Shown: positions 16,345 through 25,871, counted from the stretch's first letter. The stretch: 40,002 bases of DNA from Actinomycetes bacterium (GCA_021826725.1 JAKAYQ010000005.1:1-40002); one strand, 5' to 3'. Notes: generated by a model not told the origin, from the letters alone. Made by a program: numbers and translations.

Positions 16345-17247
16345 ATGAAATCATCGTCTCTCCGGCCGAGGGCCGGCGACAGGCTCGTGATGGAGGTGGC
16401 ACACCGGCTCACCGAGCGGGACCGGTCCATCTTGACCATGCTCTACCGCCACCGGGTCTTCACGACCGACCAGCTGGCCGAGATGTACTTCGACAACACG
16501 AACACCGCCCAGCACCGGTTGACCACGCTCTACAAGCTCCGGCTGCTGGAGCGCTTCCAGCCGCTCGACCACCGCTACGCCAGCCTCCCGTACCACTACG
16601 TGCTCGACGAGCTCGGCGCCATGGTGGTCGCCGCCGAGCGGGGCGAGGACCCCGACAAGTCCCACTGGCGGGCCGACAAGGCGCTCGCCATCGGGAAGTC
16701 CCAGCGCCTCCGGCACCTGGTCGGGGTGAACGGCTTCTTCTCGGCGCTCGTGGCCGAGTCCCGGAGAAGGGAGGAGTGCGACCTCTCGCTGTGGTGGTCC
16801 GAGCGCCACTGCGCCAGCCAGTTCGACCGGATCGCCAACCCCGACGGGCTCGGTCGGTGGGAGGAGGCCGGCTGCCAGGTCATCGTCTGCCTGGAGTACG
16901 ACCGCTCGACCGAGACCCTGGAGCGCCTGGAGAAGAAGCTGAAGAGCTACGAGGAGCTCCAGGTCGCCTCCGGCCACGCCTACTGGATCTGCTTCTGCTT
17001 CGGCCACCCGCGCCGGGAGGCCGGCGCACGGCGCGTCCTGGCCAATGCCACCGTCCCGGTCGCGACGGCGGCCCCGGGGCCGACACAGCGGCCACACGAG
17101 GCCATCTGGGCGCCGATCGACTACGAGGGAGTACGCCTGCGGCTCGCCGAGCTGGCCACCGTGCCGATCCCGCCGGAGTCCGAAGAACGCGTCGCCGATG
17201 CCCTGGTGTATCGGCAGCGGGCGGCCGAGCAGTGGAAGCGGGCGTAG
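16345..17247 (+). CDS. replication-relaxation family protein (copy 2)
   Basis: A 300-residue paralogue of the 13271 product. The winged helix is LTERDRSILTMLYRHRVFTTDQLAEMYF followed by AQHRLTTLYKLRLLERF. The C-terminal domain has GVNGFFSAL, LWWSERHCASQF and CLEYDRSTETLERLEKKLKSY, the E-D-E-K arrangement that resembles a nuclease-type core. The start is ATG 16345, without a good ribosome site; ATG 16390 is possible. Unlike copy 1 it is not coupled to its neighbour and has its own 150-nt upstream region with a tandem repeat array, so it is probably expressed separately and may regulate itself. It ends 65 nt before the convergent kdpE stop. Confidence 0.85.
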   Translation: MKSSSLRPRAGDRLVMEVAHRLTERDRSILTMLYRHRVFTTDQLAEMYFDNTNTAQHRLTTLYKLRLLERFQPLDHRYASLPYHYVLDELGAMVVAAERGEDPDKSHWRADKALAIGKSQRLRHLVGVNGFFSALVAESRRREECDLSLWWSERHCASQFDRIANPDGLGRWEEAGCQVIVCLEYDRSTETLERLEKKLKSYEELQVASGHAYWICFCFGHPRREAGARRVLANATVPVATAAPGPTQRPHEAIWAPIDYEGVRLRLAELATVPIPPESEERVADALVYRQRAAEQWKRA

Positions 17248-17250
17248 GTG

Positions 17251-17288
17251 GGCGGGCCGCCGGGGACAGTCCGGGCTGGGAACCCGCC
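17251..17288. terminator. possible bidirectional terminator hairpin
   Basis: GGCGGG (17251-17256) can pair with CCCGCC (17283-17288), with further GC-rich pairing inside. It lies in the 64-nt gap between the convergent replication-relaxation and kdpE genes. There is no T-run, as is common in GC-rich actinobacteria. Position is the main support. Confidence 0.35.
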
Positions 17289-17311
17289 GCGGACTGACCG
17301 ATCCCGTGCTC

Positions 17312-17998
17312 CTACTTATCGGGCACGACGAACCGGTAGCCCATGCCGGGCTCGGTGCAGAAGTAGCGGGGCCGAGCCGGGTTGGGCTCGAGCTTCCGTC
17401 GGATCCTGCCCATGTAGCTTCGCAGGTAGGCCGACTCCCGCTCGTACTGCGGTCCCCAGACCGCCTGGAGGAGCTGGCGCTGGGAGATGAGCTTGCCCGG
17501 GTTGCGTGCCAAGGTGGCGACCATGTGCCACTCGGTCGGGGTCAGGCGCACCGGCTGGCCCGAGGGGTCGGTCACCTGCTCGTTGAAGAGGTCAATGGTG
17601 AAGTGCTCGGTCACGATGCACGCCCGGTCCTCGGTCGGTGCCTCTCTGCGCAACGCGGTACGGACCCGGGCCACGAGCTCGTCCATGCCGAAGGGCTTGG
17701 TGACGTAGTCGTCGGCCCCGCAGTCGAGTGCTTCGACCTTCGCCTGCTCGTGGCTGCGGGCCGAGAGCACGATGACCGGGGTGGTGGTCCAGGCGCGCAG
17801 GCCCCGCAGGACGTCCACGCCGTCGAGGTCGGGCAGGCCGAGGTCCAACAAGATGACGTCGGGGTGCTCCCGGGCCGCCGCCTCGAGGCCGTTGCGCCCG
17901 GTGGCGGCCCACTCGACGTCGTAGCCGCGGGCCCGCAGACCGATGCTCAAGGCCCGGGCGAAGGGGGCTTCGTCGTCGATGACGAGGATGTGGTTCAC
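17312..17998 (-). CDS. kdpE: KdpE response regulator
   Basis: A 228-residue OmpR-type regulator. The receiver domain has the acidic pair D8-D9, phospho-acceptor D52 (ILLDLGLPDLDG) and K101 (YVTKPF). The winged-helix effector domain has LTPTEWHMVATLARNPGKLISQRQLL and ESAYLRSYMGRIRRKLE, very typical of KdpE. When phosphorylated by KdpD it activates the kdp structural operon. The GTG start overlaps the kdpD stop as GTGA, so the two are translated together. Three CGTGAA repeats in the kdpD/OB-fold-gene intergenic region are its likely target. Confidence 0.95.
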   Translation of the reverse strand: MNHILVIDDEAPFARALSIGLRARGYDVEWAATGRNGLEAAAREHPDVILLDLGLPDLDGVDVLRGLRAWTTTPVIVLSARSHEQAKVEALDCGADDYVTKPFGMDELVARVRTALRREAPTEDRACIVTEHFTIDLFNEQVTDPSGQPVRLTPTEWHMVATLARNPGKLISQRQLLQAVWGPQYERESAYLRSYMGRIRRKLEPNPARPRYFCTEPGMGYRFVVPDK

Positions 17999-20676
17999 TC
18001 GGGACCTCCCCCCGAGAGGACCGGGTGTTCGAGAGGAGACCCGGGGGCCGCCACCCCGTCGTCGGCGCCGGCTCGTCGGTCGCCGGCATCGACTGGGCCA
18101 GGCGCAAGCGGGGGCGCGGCCGGCTGGGCCTGGGGGAGCCGGACGATCATGGTGGCGCCGCCGCCGGGGGTGTCCTCGACCAGCAGGTCCCCGCCGAGGG
18201 CCTCGATGAACCCTTTGGCCACCGCCAGCCCGAGGCCGACGCCGCTGCCGGCGTCGCGGTCCCCGAGGCGCTGGAAGGGGAGGAAGATCCGTTTCCGGTC
18301 GACGGGGGCGATCCCCGGTCCCCGGTCGATGATCCGAAGCTCTACCCAGCCGCCCGGCTGGGCGGCGGCGATGACCCGGACCGGATGGTCGTCGGAGGCG
18401 TGGATGGCGTTGGCGAGCAGGTTGGCGAGGGCACGCTCGAGGAGGGGCGGGTCGGTCTCGACGGGGCACAGCGTCTCGGGGACGCTGAGCTCCACCCGGT
18501 CGCTGGCGGTGGACAGCGACGTCAGCGCGGCGGCCACCACTTCGTCGAGCCCGGCGTCCTGGAGGTGGACGACGACGGCACCGGTCGCCAACCTGCTCAT
18601 GTCGAGGAGGTTGGCGACGAGTGCCGAGAGCCGGTCGACTTCGGTGTCGATGGTTGCGAGCAGGGTGCGCACGGCCGCGGGGTCCCAGGCCACGTCATCG
18701 GGAAGAAAGCTCGTGGCCGCCGTTTTGATCGAGGCGAGCGGCGTGCGCAGGTCGTGGCTCACCGCTGCGAGCAGGGCCGTGCGCACCTCGTTCGCCTTGG
18801 CGAGGGCGGTCGCTTCGGACGCCTGGGCGTGGAGCTCGCGCTTTACGACGGCGACGGCGAGCTGGCCGGCGAAGGTGCCGAGCGCCTCCCGGTCGTCGGC
18901 TCGCATCCGGCCGGCCGCCAGGGCGAGCACCCGGGCGGCGTCGATCGGCAAGGCGAGCGTGGCAGCGTTCGGTGAGGACGGTGGCTCTTCTCCAGCGGTC
19001 GCTTCGACGCTCCAGTCGTCGCCGAGGAGGCGGAGCACGGCGGCGCCGCGGACGGGGAACGTCCGGACGATCTCGTCGACCAGGGCGGGGAGTGGGTCGG
19101 GTCGGTCGACCAGCGCGGCGGTGGCCCGGGCCAGGGAGGCGGCCTGGGAGCGAGCGCGTCGGGCTTCGAGGGAGCGCCGTGCGGCCACGTCCACGAGGAT
19201 GCTCACGATGGCGGCCACTACCACGAAGACGACCAGGGTGAAGACGTCTCGGGGGTCGGCGATGGACAAGGTGTGGACCGGGGGGCTGAAGAACCAGTTG
19301 AGGAGCAGGAAGCCGCCTACGCCGGCCACCGCGCCGGCTGCGGCACCACCGACGGCGGCGGCGGCGACCACGGGTAGGAGGTACAGGAGCGAGACGGTGC
19401 CAAGCGGCAGGTCGCCGCGGGTGGCGGCGAGACAGAAGGTGAGAAGGGGAAGGGCCACGACCGCGATAAGAAGGCCCAGGACCCGCCGGCGGGTGCCGAC
19501 GGCGCCGGGGGCGGCGAGGCGGCCGAGGCGCTGCGGCGTTCCTCGGTCCTTGCGTTCCCCCGCCCGAAGGCTCGTCCGGTCGGGGATGGCCGGTGCCGGG
19601 GTGGAGATGACGTGGACGTCGACGGCGTCGCCCGACTTGGTGATGACGGCGTTCACCACCGACCCGGTGCTGAGGCGGGTCCAGCGTGAGCGGTGGCTGG
19701 CGCCGAGGACGATCTGGGTGGCATTCTCGGCCCGGGCCAGCTGGACCAGCGCGTCGGCGACGTCGGTGCCGACGACCTCCCGGTAGCTGCCGCCGAGCTG
19801 GGTGACGAGCGCTCGCTGCTCGTCGAGGTGGGACGGAGAGCTCGTGCGGAGCCCGTCGTCGGCGGCGACGTGGACGGCGACGAGGTCGCCTTTGGCGCGT
19901 TGCGCCATGCGCGCTGCCCGGCGGATGAGGTGCTCGCCGCTCTTGGCGCCGGTGAGGGCTACGAGCACCCGCTCTTTGGTCTCCCACGGCCCGTCGATCC
20001 CGTGGCGTCGTCGGTAGCTCTGGAGCTGGTCGTCGACGTTGTCGGCCACCCACAACAGGGCCAACTCTCGCAGGGCGACCAGGTTGCCCAGGCGGAAGTA
20101 GTTGGCGAGCGCCACGTCCACCCGCTCGGGCGGGTAGACGTGGCCGTGGGCCATGCGGCGGCGCAGCGCTTCGGGGGTCATGTCGACGAGCTCGACCTGC
20201 TCAGCCCCTCGCACGATGGCGTCGGGGACCGTCTCGCGCTGGGGGACGCCGGTGATGGCGGCGACGACGTCGTTCAAGGACTCGAGGTGCTGGATGTTGA
20301 CGGTGGAGATCACCGTGATGCCCGCGTCGAGGAGCGCCTCGACGTCCTGCCAGCGCTTGTCGTGGGCGGACCCCGGGGCGTTGGTGTGGGCCAGCTCGTC
20401 GACGAGGGCCACCTCGGGCCGGCGGCGCAGAAGCTGCTCGAGGTCCATCTCGGCGAGGGTCTGGCCCCGGTGCACGAGCAGCTTGGGCGGGACGACCTCG
20501 AGGTCTCGCAGCTGGGCGGCGGTCGCCTGGCGCCCGTGGGTGTCGACCCAGCCGACGACGACGTCGGTGCCGCGCTCCCGTCGGCGCCAGCCCTCGCTCA
20601 GCATGCTGTAGGTCTTGCCGACGCCGGGAGCCGAGCCGAGGTACACCCGCAGCGATCCTCGGGCCATAGCCATCAT
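17995..20676 (-). CDS. kdpD: KdpD osmosensitive K+ channel histidine kinase
   Basis: About 893 residues. The N-terminal KdpD domain has Walker A GSAPGVGKT (14-22) and VDELAHTN. A Usp-like domain follows (LVALTGAKSGEHLIRRAARMA, about 245-365), then about four transmembrane segments (about 400-490) and a GAF-like region. The kinase core has VSHDLRTPLAS with H641, an N-box (LANLLANAIHA), DRGPGIAP and GVGLGLAV. It senses low K+ or osmotic conditions and phosphorylates KdpE. I chose ATG 20676, with AAGAGGG 10 nt upstream; M4 is an alternative. It is divergent from the kdp structural operon rather than downstream of kdpC. Confidence 0.95.
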   Translation of the reverse strand: MMAMARGSLRVYLGSAPGVGKTYSMLSEGWRRRERGTDVVVGWVDTHGRQATAAQLRDLEVVPPKLLVHRGQTLAEMDLEQLLRRRPEVALVDELAHTNAPGSAHDKRWQDVEALLDAGITVISTVNIQHLESLNDVVAAITGVPQRETVPDAIVRGAEQVELVDMTPEALRRRMAHGHVYPPERVDVALANYFRLGNLVALRELALLWVADNVDDQLQSYRRRHGIDGPWETKERVLVALTGAKSGEHLIRRAARMAQRAKGDLVAVHVAADDGLRTSSPSHLDEQRALVTQLGGSYREVVGTDVADALVQLARAENATQIVLGASHRSRWTRLSTGSVVNAVITKSGDAVDVHVISTPAPAIPDRTSLRAGERKDRGTPQRLGRLAAPGAVGTRRRVLGLLIAVVALPLLTFCLAATRGDLPLGTVSLLYLLPVVAAAAVGGAAAGAVAGVGGFLLLNWFFSPPVHTLSIADPRDVFTLVVFVVVAAIVSILVDVAARRSLEARRARSQAASLARATAALVDRPDPLPALVDEIVRTFPVRGAAVLRLLGDDWSVEATAGEEPPSSPNAATLALPIDAARVLALAAGRMRADDREALGTFAGQLAVAVVKRELHAQASEATALAKANEVRTALLAAVSHDLRTPLASIKTAATSFLPDDVAWDPAAVRTLLATIDTEVDRLSALVANLLDMSRLATGAVVVHLQDAGLDEVVAAALTSLSTASDRVELSVPETLCPVETDPPLLERALANLLANAIHASDDHPVRVIAAAQPGGWVELRIIDRGPGIAPVDRKRIFLPFQRLGDRDAGSGVGLGLAVAKGFIEALGGDLLVEDTPGGGATMIVRLPQAQPAAPPLAPGPVDAGDRRAGADDGVAAPGSPLEHPVLSGGGPE

Positions 20677-20713
20677 GGTAGCGACGCCCTCTTGTGGATC
20701 CCCTGGCAGCGGC

Positions 20714-20766
20714 CGTGAACAGGTCGCGAAAATTGCGCCGATGCGCGTGAACAGCGCGTGAAAACG
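20714..20766. promoter_or_regulatory. CGTGAA repeats in the divergent kdpD / kdp operon region (KdpE site candidate)
   Basis: CGTGAACAG occurs at 20714-20722 and 20746-20754, and CGTGAAAAC at 20757-20765. The starts are 32 and 11 bp apart, about three turns and one turn of the helix. Direct repeats about 11 bp apart are the usual binding architecture of OmpR/PhoB-family regulators, and KdpE is encoded next door. The sites lie 38-90 nt upstream of the kdpD ATG and about 200 nt upstream of the OB-fold gene. Confidence 0.5.
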
Positions 20767-20964
20767 CCTCTCGGGCCTCGGCGCCGAGGGATAGAACCGG
20801 CCTCGTGGCTGTGCCCCGACCGATCTTCTCCTCGCCCCGCTCGACCTCTGAGCGGGCGGCGCGGTGCTTCCCGATGGCCGATCCGCACTCCTTGTCCGCC
20901 ACGGCACGCGGAGCCTGCGCCTGCATGCTGTGTCCTTGTTCCCATACTGGATCTGCTGGCTCCG

Positions 20965-21315
20965 ATGGCTGCCGATGACCCGGGCCGCTTCGGTCCACCC
21001 GCAGCCGTGAGGGATCTCGTCGCTCGGCGCCCGGCGGCCGTGCGGGGTCGCCTGCGCGACGTCCGGACCCTGGCCGGTCCGCATGGGCCGACGTTCGAGG
21101 CGGAGCTGTGCGATGCCACCGGCTCGGTGGTGCTTGTCTTCCTCGGCCGCCGGTCCATCCCCGGTCTGGCCCCGGGGGTGGTGCTCGAGGCCCGGGGGAC
21201 CCCACGAGCCCACCGGCACCGCACCGAGATCTTGAACCCGCTCTACGAGCTGCTCGCACCGTTGGGCGATGCCGAGCCGATCCGAGAGCCACGCGACACG
21301 AGGAGCGATCCGTGA
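20965..21315 (+). CDS. OB-fold nucleic-acid-binding-like protein coupled to kdpA
   Basis: A 116-residue protein reading as a single OB-fold: RGRLRDVRTLAGPHGPTFEAEL, then DATGSVVLVFLGRRSIPGLAPG and VVLEARGTPRAHRHRTEILNPLY. Small actinobacterial OB-fold proteins of this kind are known beside trkA-type potassium genes, so its place here agrees with a potassium-linked role, though the mechanism is unknown. I chose ATG 20965 because upstream codons give low-complexity sequence. The stop overlaps the kdpA GTG (GTGA), so it is the first gene of the kdp structural operon. I cannot say whether it binds RNA, DNA or protein. Confidence 0.75.
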   Translation: MAADDPGRFGPPAAVRDLVARRPAAVRGRLRDVRTLAGPHGPTFEAELCDATGSVVLVFLGRRSIPGLAPGVVLEARGTPRAHRHRTEILNPLYELLAPLGDAEPIREPRDTRSDP

Positions 21316-23030
21316 CCTGGCAAGGCGTCCTGCAGATCTTCGTCCTCTTGGCCGTGGTGACGGTCATCGGGAAGTTGCTCGGCACCTACATGTTCAACAC
21401 GCTCGAGGGCGGCCGCACCTTCATGGACCGCGTGCTCGTCCCCGTAGAGAACGGCGTTTACCGCATCTGCGGGATCGATCCCACCGTCGAGATGCGCTGG
21501 ACGCGCTACGTCTTCGTCCTGCTCATGGTGAACGTCGTGGGCTTCGTGATCCTCATGATCCTGCTCGCCCTCCAGCCGGTGCTCACCATCTTCAACCCAG
21601 CGCACATGCCAAAGGTGCCGTTCTGGGTGAACCTCAACACCTCGATCAGCTTCATGACCAACACCAACTGGCAGAACTACGGCGGCGAGACGACGCTCAG
21701 CTACCTCTCCCAGATGTGGCTGACCGTCCAGCAGTTCTTGTCCCCGGTGACCGGCATCTGCCTGCTGCTGGCGGTCGTGCGCGGCTTCTCCCGCCACAAC
21801 GCGGAGACCATCGGCAACTTCTGGCGGGACTTCATCCGCACCTTGCTGTGGGTGGCCGTCCCCCTCGCCATCATCGGTGCCGTCGTCCTCATGCTGCTCG
21901 GCAGCCCCCAGAACCTGCACGCCTACACGGTGGTGCACACCTTGCAGGGCCACAAGCAGGTGATCGCCCAGGGACCGGTGGCCTCGATGACCTCGATCAT
22001 GCAGCTCGGCGACAACGGCGGCGGCTTTTTCAACATGAACGCCGCACAGCCCTTCGCCGGTCCCAACGCCGCTTCGATCGTCTTCCAGCTGCTCCTAGGC
22101 TTCAGCGTCCCGGTCGCCTGCATCTTCCTGTTCGGCAAGATGGTGAAGAACACCCGCCAGGCCCGGCCGATCTTCGCCTCCATGGCCATCCTGTTTGTGA
22201 TCGGCGCCGTCGTCCTCTACCACTTTGAGGCGGCGGGCAACCCCGCCCTCGCCGCCCACCACCTCCACCTGGCCGCATCCCACAACCTGGAGGGCAAGGA
22301 CACCCGCTTCGGCACCGGCACCACGTCGCTGTTCGAGAACTCGACCACCACCATCTCCTGGGGCAGCGTCATCGCCTCCAACGACAGCCTCACCCCCATC
22401 GGCGGCCTGGTACCGCTGTTCAACATGATGACCGGCGAGGTGATCTTCGGATCGTGGGGGGCGGGGATGATCGGGATGATCGCCTACGCCGTGCTCGCCC
22501 TCTTCCTCGCCGGCCTCATGGTCGGCCGCACGCCCGAGTACCTCGGCAAGAAGATCGAGTCCTTCGAGGTGAAGATGGCGGTCCTCTCCATGATCGTGCC
22601 GAGCCTCGTCATCCTGGTCCTTTCCGCCCTGTCGGTGGCGCTCACGGCCGGCAAGTCGGGCATCTTCAATCCGGGCCCGCACGGGCTCTCCGAGGTGCTC
22701 TACGCCTTCTCCTCGGGGGTGGGCAACAACGGCTCGGCCTTCGGCGGTCTCAGCTCGGCGACGCCCTGGTACTCGGCGACGGTGGGATTGGCCATGCTGT
22801 TCGGCCGGTTCCCGATGTACATCCCCCTCGTCGCCATGGGCGGCGCCTTGGCCAGAAAACAGCGTGTGCCCGAGTCGGCCGGCACGTTCCCCACCCACGG
22901 ACCGCTGTTCACGGTGCTCTTGACCGGCACCGTCGTCGTGGTCGGGGCGCTCATCTTCTTCCCTGCCCTTGCCCTCGGGCCCTTCGCGGAGCAGTTCGCC
23001 GCCCACGCCGGGAAGCTCTTCGGTGGGTGA
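21312..23030 (+). CDS. kdpA: KdpA, K+-translocating channel-like subunit
   Basis: A 572-residue polytopic membrane protein of normal length. It starts at GTG 21312 with GAGGAG 8 nt upstream. The four pore-loop repeats of the selectivity filter are visible: TNTNWQNYGGE, GDNGGGFFNMN, the TTTISWGSV/GGLVPLFNMM region, and GVGNNGSAFGG. It belongs to the superfamily of K+ transporters, and K+ selected here passes to KdpB for ATP-driven import. Translationally coupled to the OB-fold gene; kdpB follows after 45 nt. Confidence 0.97.
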   Translation: MTWQGVLQIFVLLAVVTVIGKLLGTYMFNTLEGGRTFMDRVLVPVENGVYRICGIDPTVEMRWTRYVFVLLMVNVVGFVILMILLALQPVLTIFNPAHMPKVPFWVNLNTSISFMTNTNWQNYGGETTLSYLSQMWLTVQQFLSPVTGICLLLAVVRGFSRHNAETIGNFWRDFIRTLLWVAVPLAIIGAVVLMLLGSPQNLHAYTVVHTLQGHKQVIAQGPVASMTSIMQLGDNGGGFFNMNAAQPFAGPNAASIVFQLLLGFSVPVACIFLFGKMVKNTRQARPIFASMAILFVIGAVVLYHFEAAGNPALAAHHLHLAASHNLEGKDTRFGTGTTSLFENSTTTISWGSVIASNDSLTPIGGLVPLFNMMTGEVIFGSWGAGMIGMIAYAVLALFLAGLMVGRTPEYLGKKIESFEVKMAVLSMIVPSLVILVLSALSVALTAGKSGIFNPGPHGLSEVLYAFSSGVGNNGSAFGGLSSATPWYSATVGLAMLFGRFPMYIPLVAMGGALARKQRVPESAGTFPTHGPLFTVLLTGTVVVVGALIFFPALALGPFAEQFAAHAGKLFGG

Positions 23031-23075
23031 GCAGATGACGAGCATCCGATCCCGATGCCCACGGAGGTGGCAGCG

Positions 23076-25205
23076 ATGACCCACGAGGAGCCGACGTCCC
23101 CGGCACAGGCGTCTGTCACAGCACTCTCCCCAAGCGGCGACCACGACACCCAGAGCCACGGGGCGGGACGGCGCCGGACGATGAGCATGTGGGACCGCGA
23201 CCTGGTGCGCCACAGCCTCGGCCAGGCGCTGCGCAAGCTCGACCCGCGTGCCCTCACCCACAACCCGGTCATGTTCGTGGTCGAGGTCGGCTCGCTCTTC
23301 ACCACCGCCGACGCGCTCCGCTACCTCGCCTCGGGCAAGATGAGCCTGTTCTCCTTCACCGGGCAGATCGCCATCTGGCTGTGGCTGACCGTCCTGTTCG
23401 CCAACTTCGCCGAGGCGATGGCCGAAGGCCGGGGCCAGGCCCATGCCGACGAGCTGCGCCGCACCCGCACCGAGACCGAGGCGAGGAAGCTCACTTCCCA
23501 CGGCATCGAGGTGGTCCCTGCCACCACCCTGCAGGTCGGCGACGTCGTGGTCGTGGCGGCAGGCGAGGTGATCCCCGGCGACGGCGAGGTGATCGAGGGC
23601 ATCGCTTCGGTGGACGAGTCGGCCATCACCGGCGAGTCGGCGCCGGTGATCCGGGAGTCCGGCGGGGACCGCAGCGCGGTCACGGGCGGCACCACCGTGC
23701 TCTCCGACGAGATCCAGGTGAAGATCACCGCCGGGCGTGGCGAGTCGTTCCTCGACCGCATGATCACCCTCATCGAAGCCGGCGTCCGCCAGAAGACCCC
23801 GAACGAGATCGCCCTCGCCCTCCTGCTCGCCGGTCTCACGCTGATCTTCTTGGTGGTGGTGGTCACCGTCGCCCCGTTCTCCACCTACTCCCACGCCGTG
23901 GTGTCGGTCACCGTCCTCATTGCCCTCCTCGTCGCGCTCATCCCCACCACCATCGGCGGGCTGCTGTCGGCCATCGGCATCTCGGGGATGAACCGGCTCC
24001 TCGAGCGCAACGTCCTCGCTCTGTCGGGCCGGGCGGTCGAGGCGGCCGGGGACGTGAACGTCATCATGCTGGACAAGACGGGCACGCTCACCATGGGGAG
24101 CCGTCAGGCGAGCGCCTTCGTGGCTGCCCCCGGCGTCGACGAGCGCCAGCTGGCCGAGGCGGCCCAGCTGTCCTCGCTCGCCGACGAGACCCCCGAGGGA
24201 CGCTCGATCGTCGTGCTGGCCAAGGAGCGCTTCGACCTGCGAGCACCGGACCTCGATGACGGAACGGTCACCTTCGTGCCCTTCAGCGCCCAGACGCGCA
24301 TGAGCGGCGTCGACCTCGAGGGCCGCCAGATCCGCAAGGGCGCCGCCGATTCGATCGCCCGCTGGGCCGACGTCGAGCTCGACCCAGAGACCAAGTCGGC
24401 CGTGGAGGAGATCTCCCGGGCCGGGAGCACCCCGCTGCTCGTGGCCGAGGACCGCCGCATCCTCGGCGCCGTCGAGCTGAAGGACGTCGTGAAGCCGGGG
24501 ATCAAAGAGCGCCTCGCCTCCCTTCGAGCGGCGGGCATCAAGACGGTGATGATCACGGGCGACAACCCGATCACCGCCAATGCCATCGCCACCGAGGTGG
24601 GCGTCGACGACTTCCTCGCCGAGGCGACCCCGGAGCGCAAGATGGACTACGTGAAGTCGATCCGGGCCGAGGGCTACATGGTGGGCATGGTCGGCGACGG
24701 CACCAACGACGCCCCCGCCCTTGCCAACGCGGATGTGGCGGTGGCCATGAACACCGGCACGATGGCCGCCCGAGAGGCCGGCAACATGATCGACCTCGAC
24801 TCCAACCCGACCAAGCTCATCGAGATCGTCGAGGTCGGAAAGCAGATCCTCATCACCCGCGGCGCGCTCACCACCTTCTCGGTCGTGAACGACGTCGCCA
24901 AGTACTTCGCCATCATCCCGGCCATGTTCGTCGTCGCCTACCCCGGCCTCGAGGCGCTCAACATCATGCGCCTCACCTCGCCCCAGACGGCGATCCTCTC
25001 GGCGATCATCTTCAACGCCCTCATCATCCCCGCCCTCATCCCGCTCGCGCTGCGTGGCGTGCGCTACCGGGCCACGACCGCCGTCGCCATCTTGCGCAAG
25101 AACCTGCTCATCTATGGCCTCGGCGGCCTCGTCGTGCCCTTCGCCGGCATCAAGCTGATCGACATGGTCGTCACGGCCCTCCACCTCGTGTCCACCGCCC
25201 ACTGA
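23076..25205 (+). CDS. kdpB: KdpB, P-type ATPase subunit
   Basis: A 709-residue class I P-type ATPase. The actuator motif is TGES (185-188), and the phosphorylated aspartate is D333 in DKTGTLT. The nucleotide-binding domain has FSAQTRMSG and KGAADSI, and the hinge is [12 protein letters not shown]. KdpB hydrolyses ATP to drive K+ through KdpA. I chose ATG 23076 because GGAGG lies 8 nt upstream; the in-frame ATG at 23055 lacks one. The N-terminus has about 30 residues of disordered, Ser/Pro/Gln-rich extension before the conserved [15 protein letters not shown] region. Confidence 0.97.
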   Translation: MTHEEPTSPAQASVTALSPSGDHDTQSHGAGRRRTMSMWDRDLVRHSLGQALRKLDPRALTHNPVMFVVEVGSLFTTADALRYLASGKMSLFSFTGQIAIWLWLTVLFANFAEAMAEGRGQAHADELRRTRTETEARKLTSHGIEVVPATTLQVGDVVVVAAGEVIPGDGEVIEGIASVDESAITGESAPVIRESGGDRSAVTGGTTVLSDEIQVKITAGRGESFLDRMITLIEAGVRQKTPNEIALALLLAGLTLIFLVVVVTVAPFSTYSHAVVSVTVLIALLVALIPTTIGGLLSAIGISGMNRLLERNVLALSGRAVEAAGDVNVIMLDKTGTLTMGSRQASAFVAAPGVDERQLAEAAQLSSLADETPEGRSIVVLAKERFDLRAPDLDDGTVTFVPFSAQTRMSGVDLEGRQIRKGAADSIARWADVELDPETKSAVEEISRAGSTPLLVAEDRRILGAVELKDVVKPGIKERLASLRAAGIKTVMITGDNPITANAIATEVGVDDFLAEATPERKMDYVKSIRAEGYMVGMVGDGTNDAPALANADVAVAMNTGTMAAREAGNMIDLDSNPTKLIEIVEVGKQILITRGALTTFSVVNDVAKYFAIIPAMFVVAYPGLEALNIMRLTSPQTAILSAIIFNALIIPALIPLALRGVRYRATTAVAILRKNLLIYGLGGLVVPFAGIKLIDMVVTALHLVSTAH

Positions 25206-25254
25206 CCATGCCCACCGCCGCCCCCCACCCCTCTTCCCTCGGAAAGGACGACAC

Positions 25255-25836
25255 ATGCGCGTCAAGGTGATCTGGAGCGCCGTCCGCATGGTGCTGCTCG
25301 CAGTCGTCGTCCTCGGCCTCGGCTACAACCTCCTCATGGTCGGCATCGGCGAGGGGCTCATGCCCGGGCGCGCCAACGGCAGCCTCATCAACCACCACGG
25401 GCAGGTGATCGGCTCCAAGCTGATCGGCCAGCAGTTCTCCTCGCCTCGTTTCTTCGAAGGACGCCCGAGCGCCACCACACCGCCCTACAACGCCGCCTCG
25501 TCGGCGGCGAGCAATTACGGGCCGACGAACCCGGCGCTGCTGAAGGAGATCCGCACCAACCTGGCCCAGGTCCTCAAGGAGAACCCCGGCGTGAAGGCGT
25601 CCCAGGTCCCCCCCGACCTCGTCGAGAGCTCGGCCAGCGGCTTGGACCCCGACATCTCCCCGGCCGCCGCCTACCTGCAGGTCCCACGGGTCGCCCGGGT
25701 GAACCACCTCCCCGTTTCCGAGGTGCGGGCCCTCGTCGCCAGCCATGTGAGCGGACGCTTTCTCGGGCTCTACGGCGCAGCCCACGTAAACGTCCTGGAG
25801 CTCAATCTGGCGCTGCTCAAGGCGGTCGGGCAGTGA
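25255..25836 (+). CDS. kdpC: KdpC subunit
   Basis: A 193-residue protein with one N-terminal membrane segment (about 10-30, MVLLAVVVLGLGYNLLMVGIG) and a periplasmic domain. The KdpC signatures GSKLIGQQFSSPRFFEGRPSA, SNYGPTNP, and SASGLDPDISPAAAYLQVPRVA are all present. KdpC stabilises the KdpFABC complex and contributes to its K+ affinity. The start at ATG 25255 follows GGAAAGGA. It lies 49 nt after kdpB, in the usual A-B-C order. Confidence 0.96.
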   Translation: MRVKVIWSAVRMVLLAVVVLGLGYNLLMVGIGEGLMPGRANGSLINHHGQVIGSKLIGQQFSSPRFFEGRPSATTPPYNAASSAASNYGPTNPALLKEIRTNLAQVLKENPGVKASQVPPDLVESSASGLDPDISPAAAYLQVPRVARVNHLPVSEVRALVASHVSGRFLGLYGAAHVNVLELNLALLKAVGQ

Positions 25837-25871
25837 GCGGCCGCCCTCGGCACAAGTAAGGAGCGGACACG

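Larger units (their letters stand above)
16096..17247 (+). repeat. duplicated block B, long copy (recombinase tail, repeat array, replication-relaxation gene)
   Basis: From the last 30 or so codons of the recombinase, through the intergenic array, to the end of the replication-relaxation gene, this block matches 32255-33014 closely by eye, coding and non-coding parts alike. The other copy lacks an internal 360 nt. Non-coding conservation includes GTCCTGAACGGA, GCTACTCCA and CCAGTCGCGAACCCCGACT. Confidence 0.8.

Noticed and set aside
20677-21219. N-terminal extension of KdpD up to 21219
   Set aside because: It lies opposite the OB-fold gene, is low-complexity, and the KdpD family begins just before the Walker A motif at 20676.
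22095-25289. A minus-strand open frame of more than 1000 codons opposite kdpA and kdpB
   Set aside because: It is composed almost wholly of H, D, G, E, R and V, as expected from the antisense third-position frame of GC-rich genes; the plus strand has unmistakable KdpA and KdpB.
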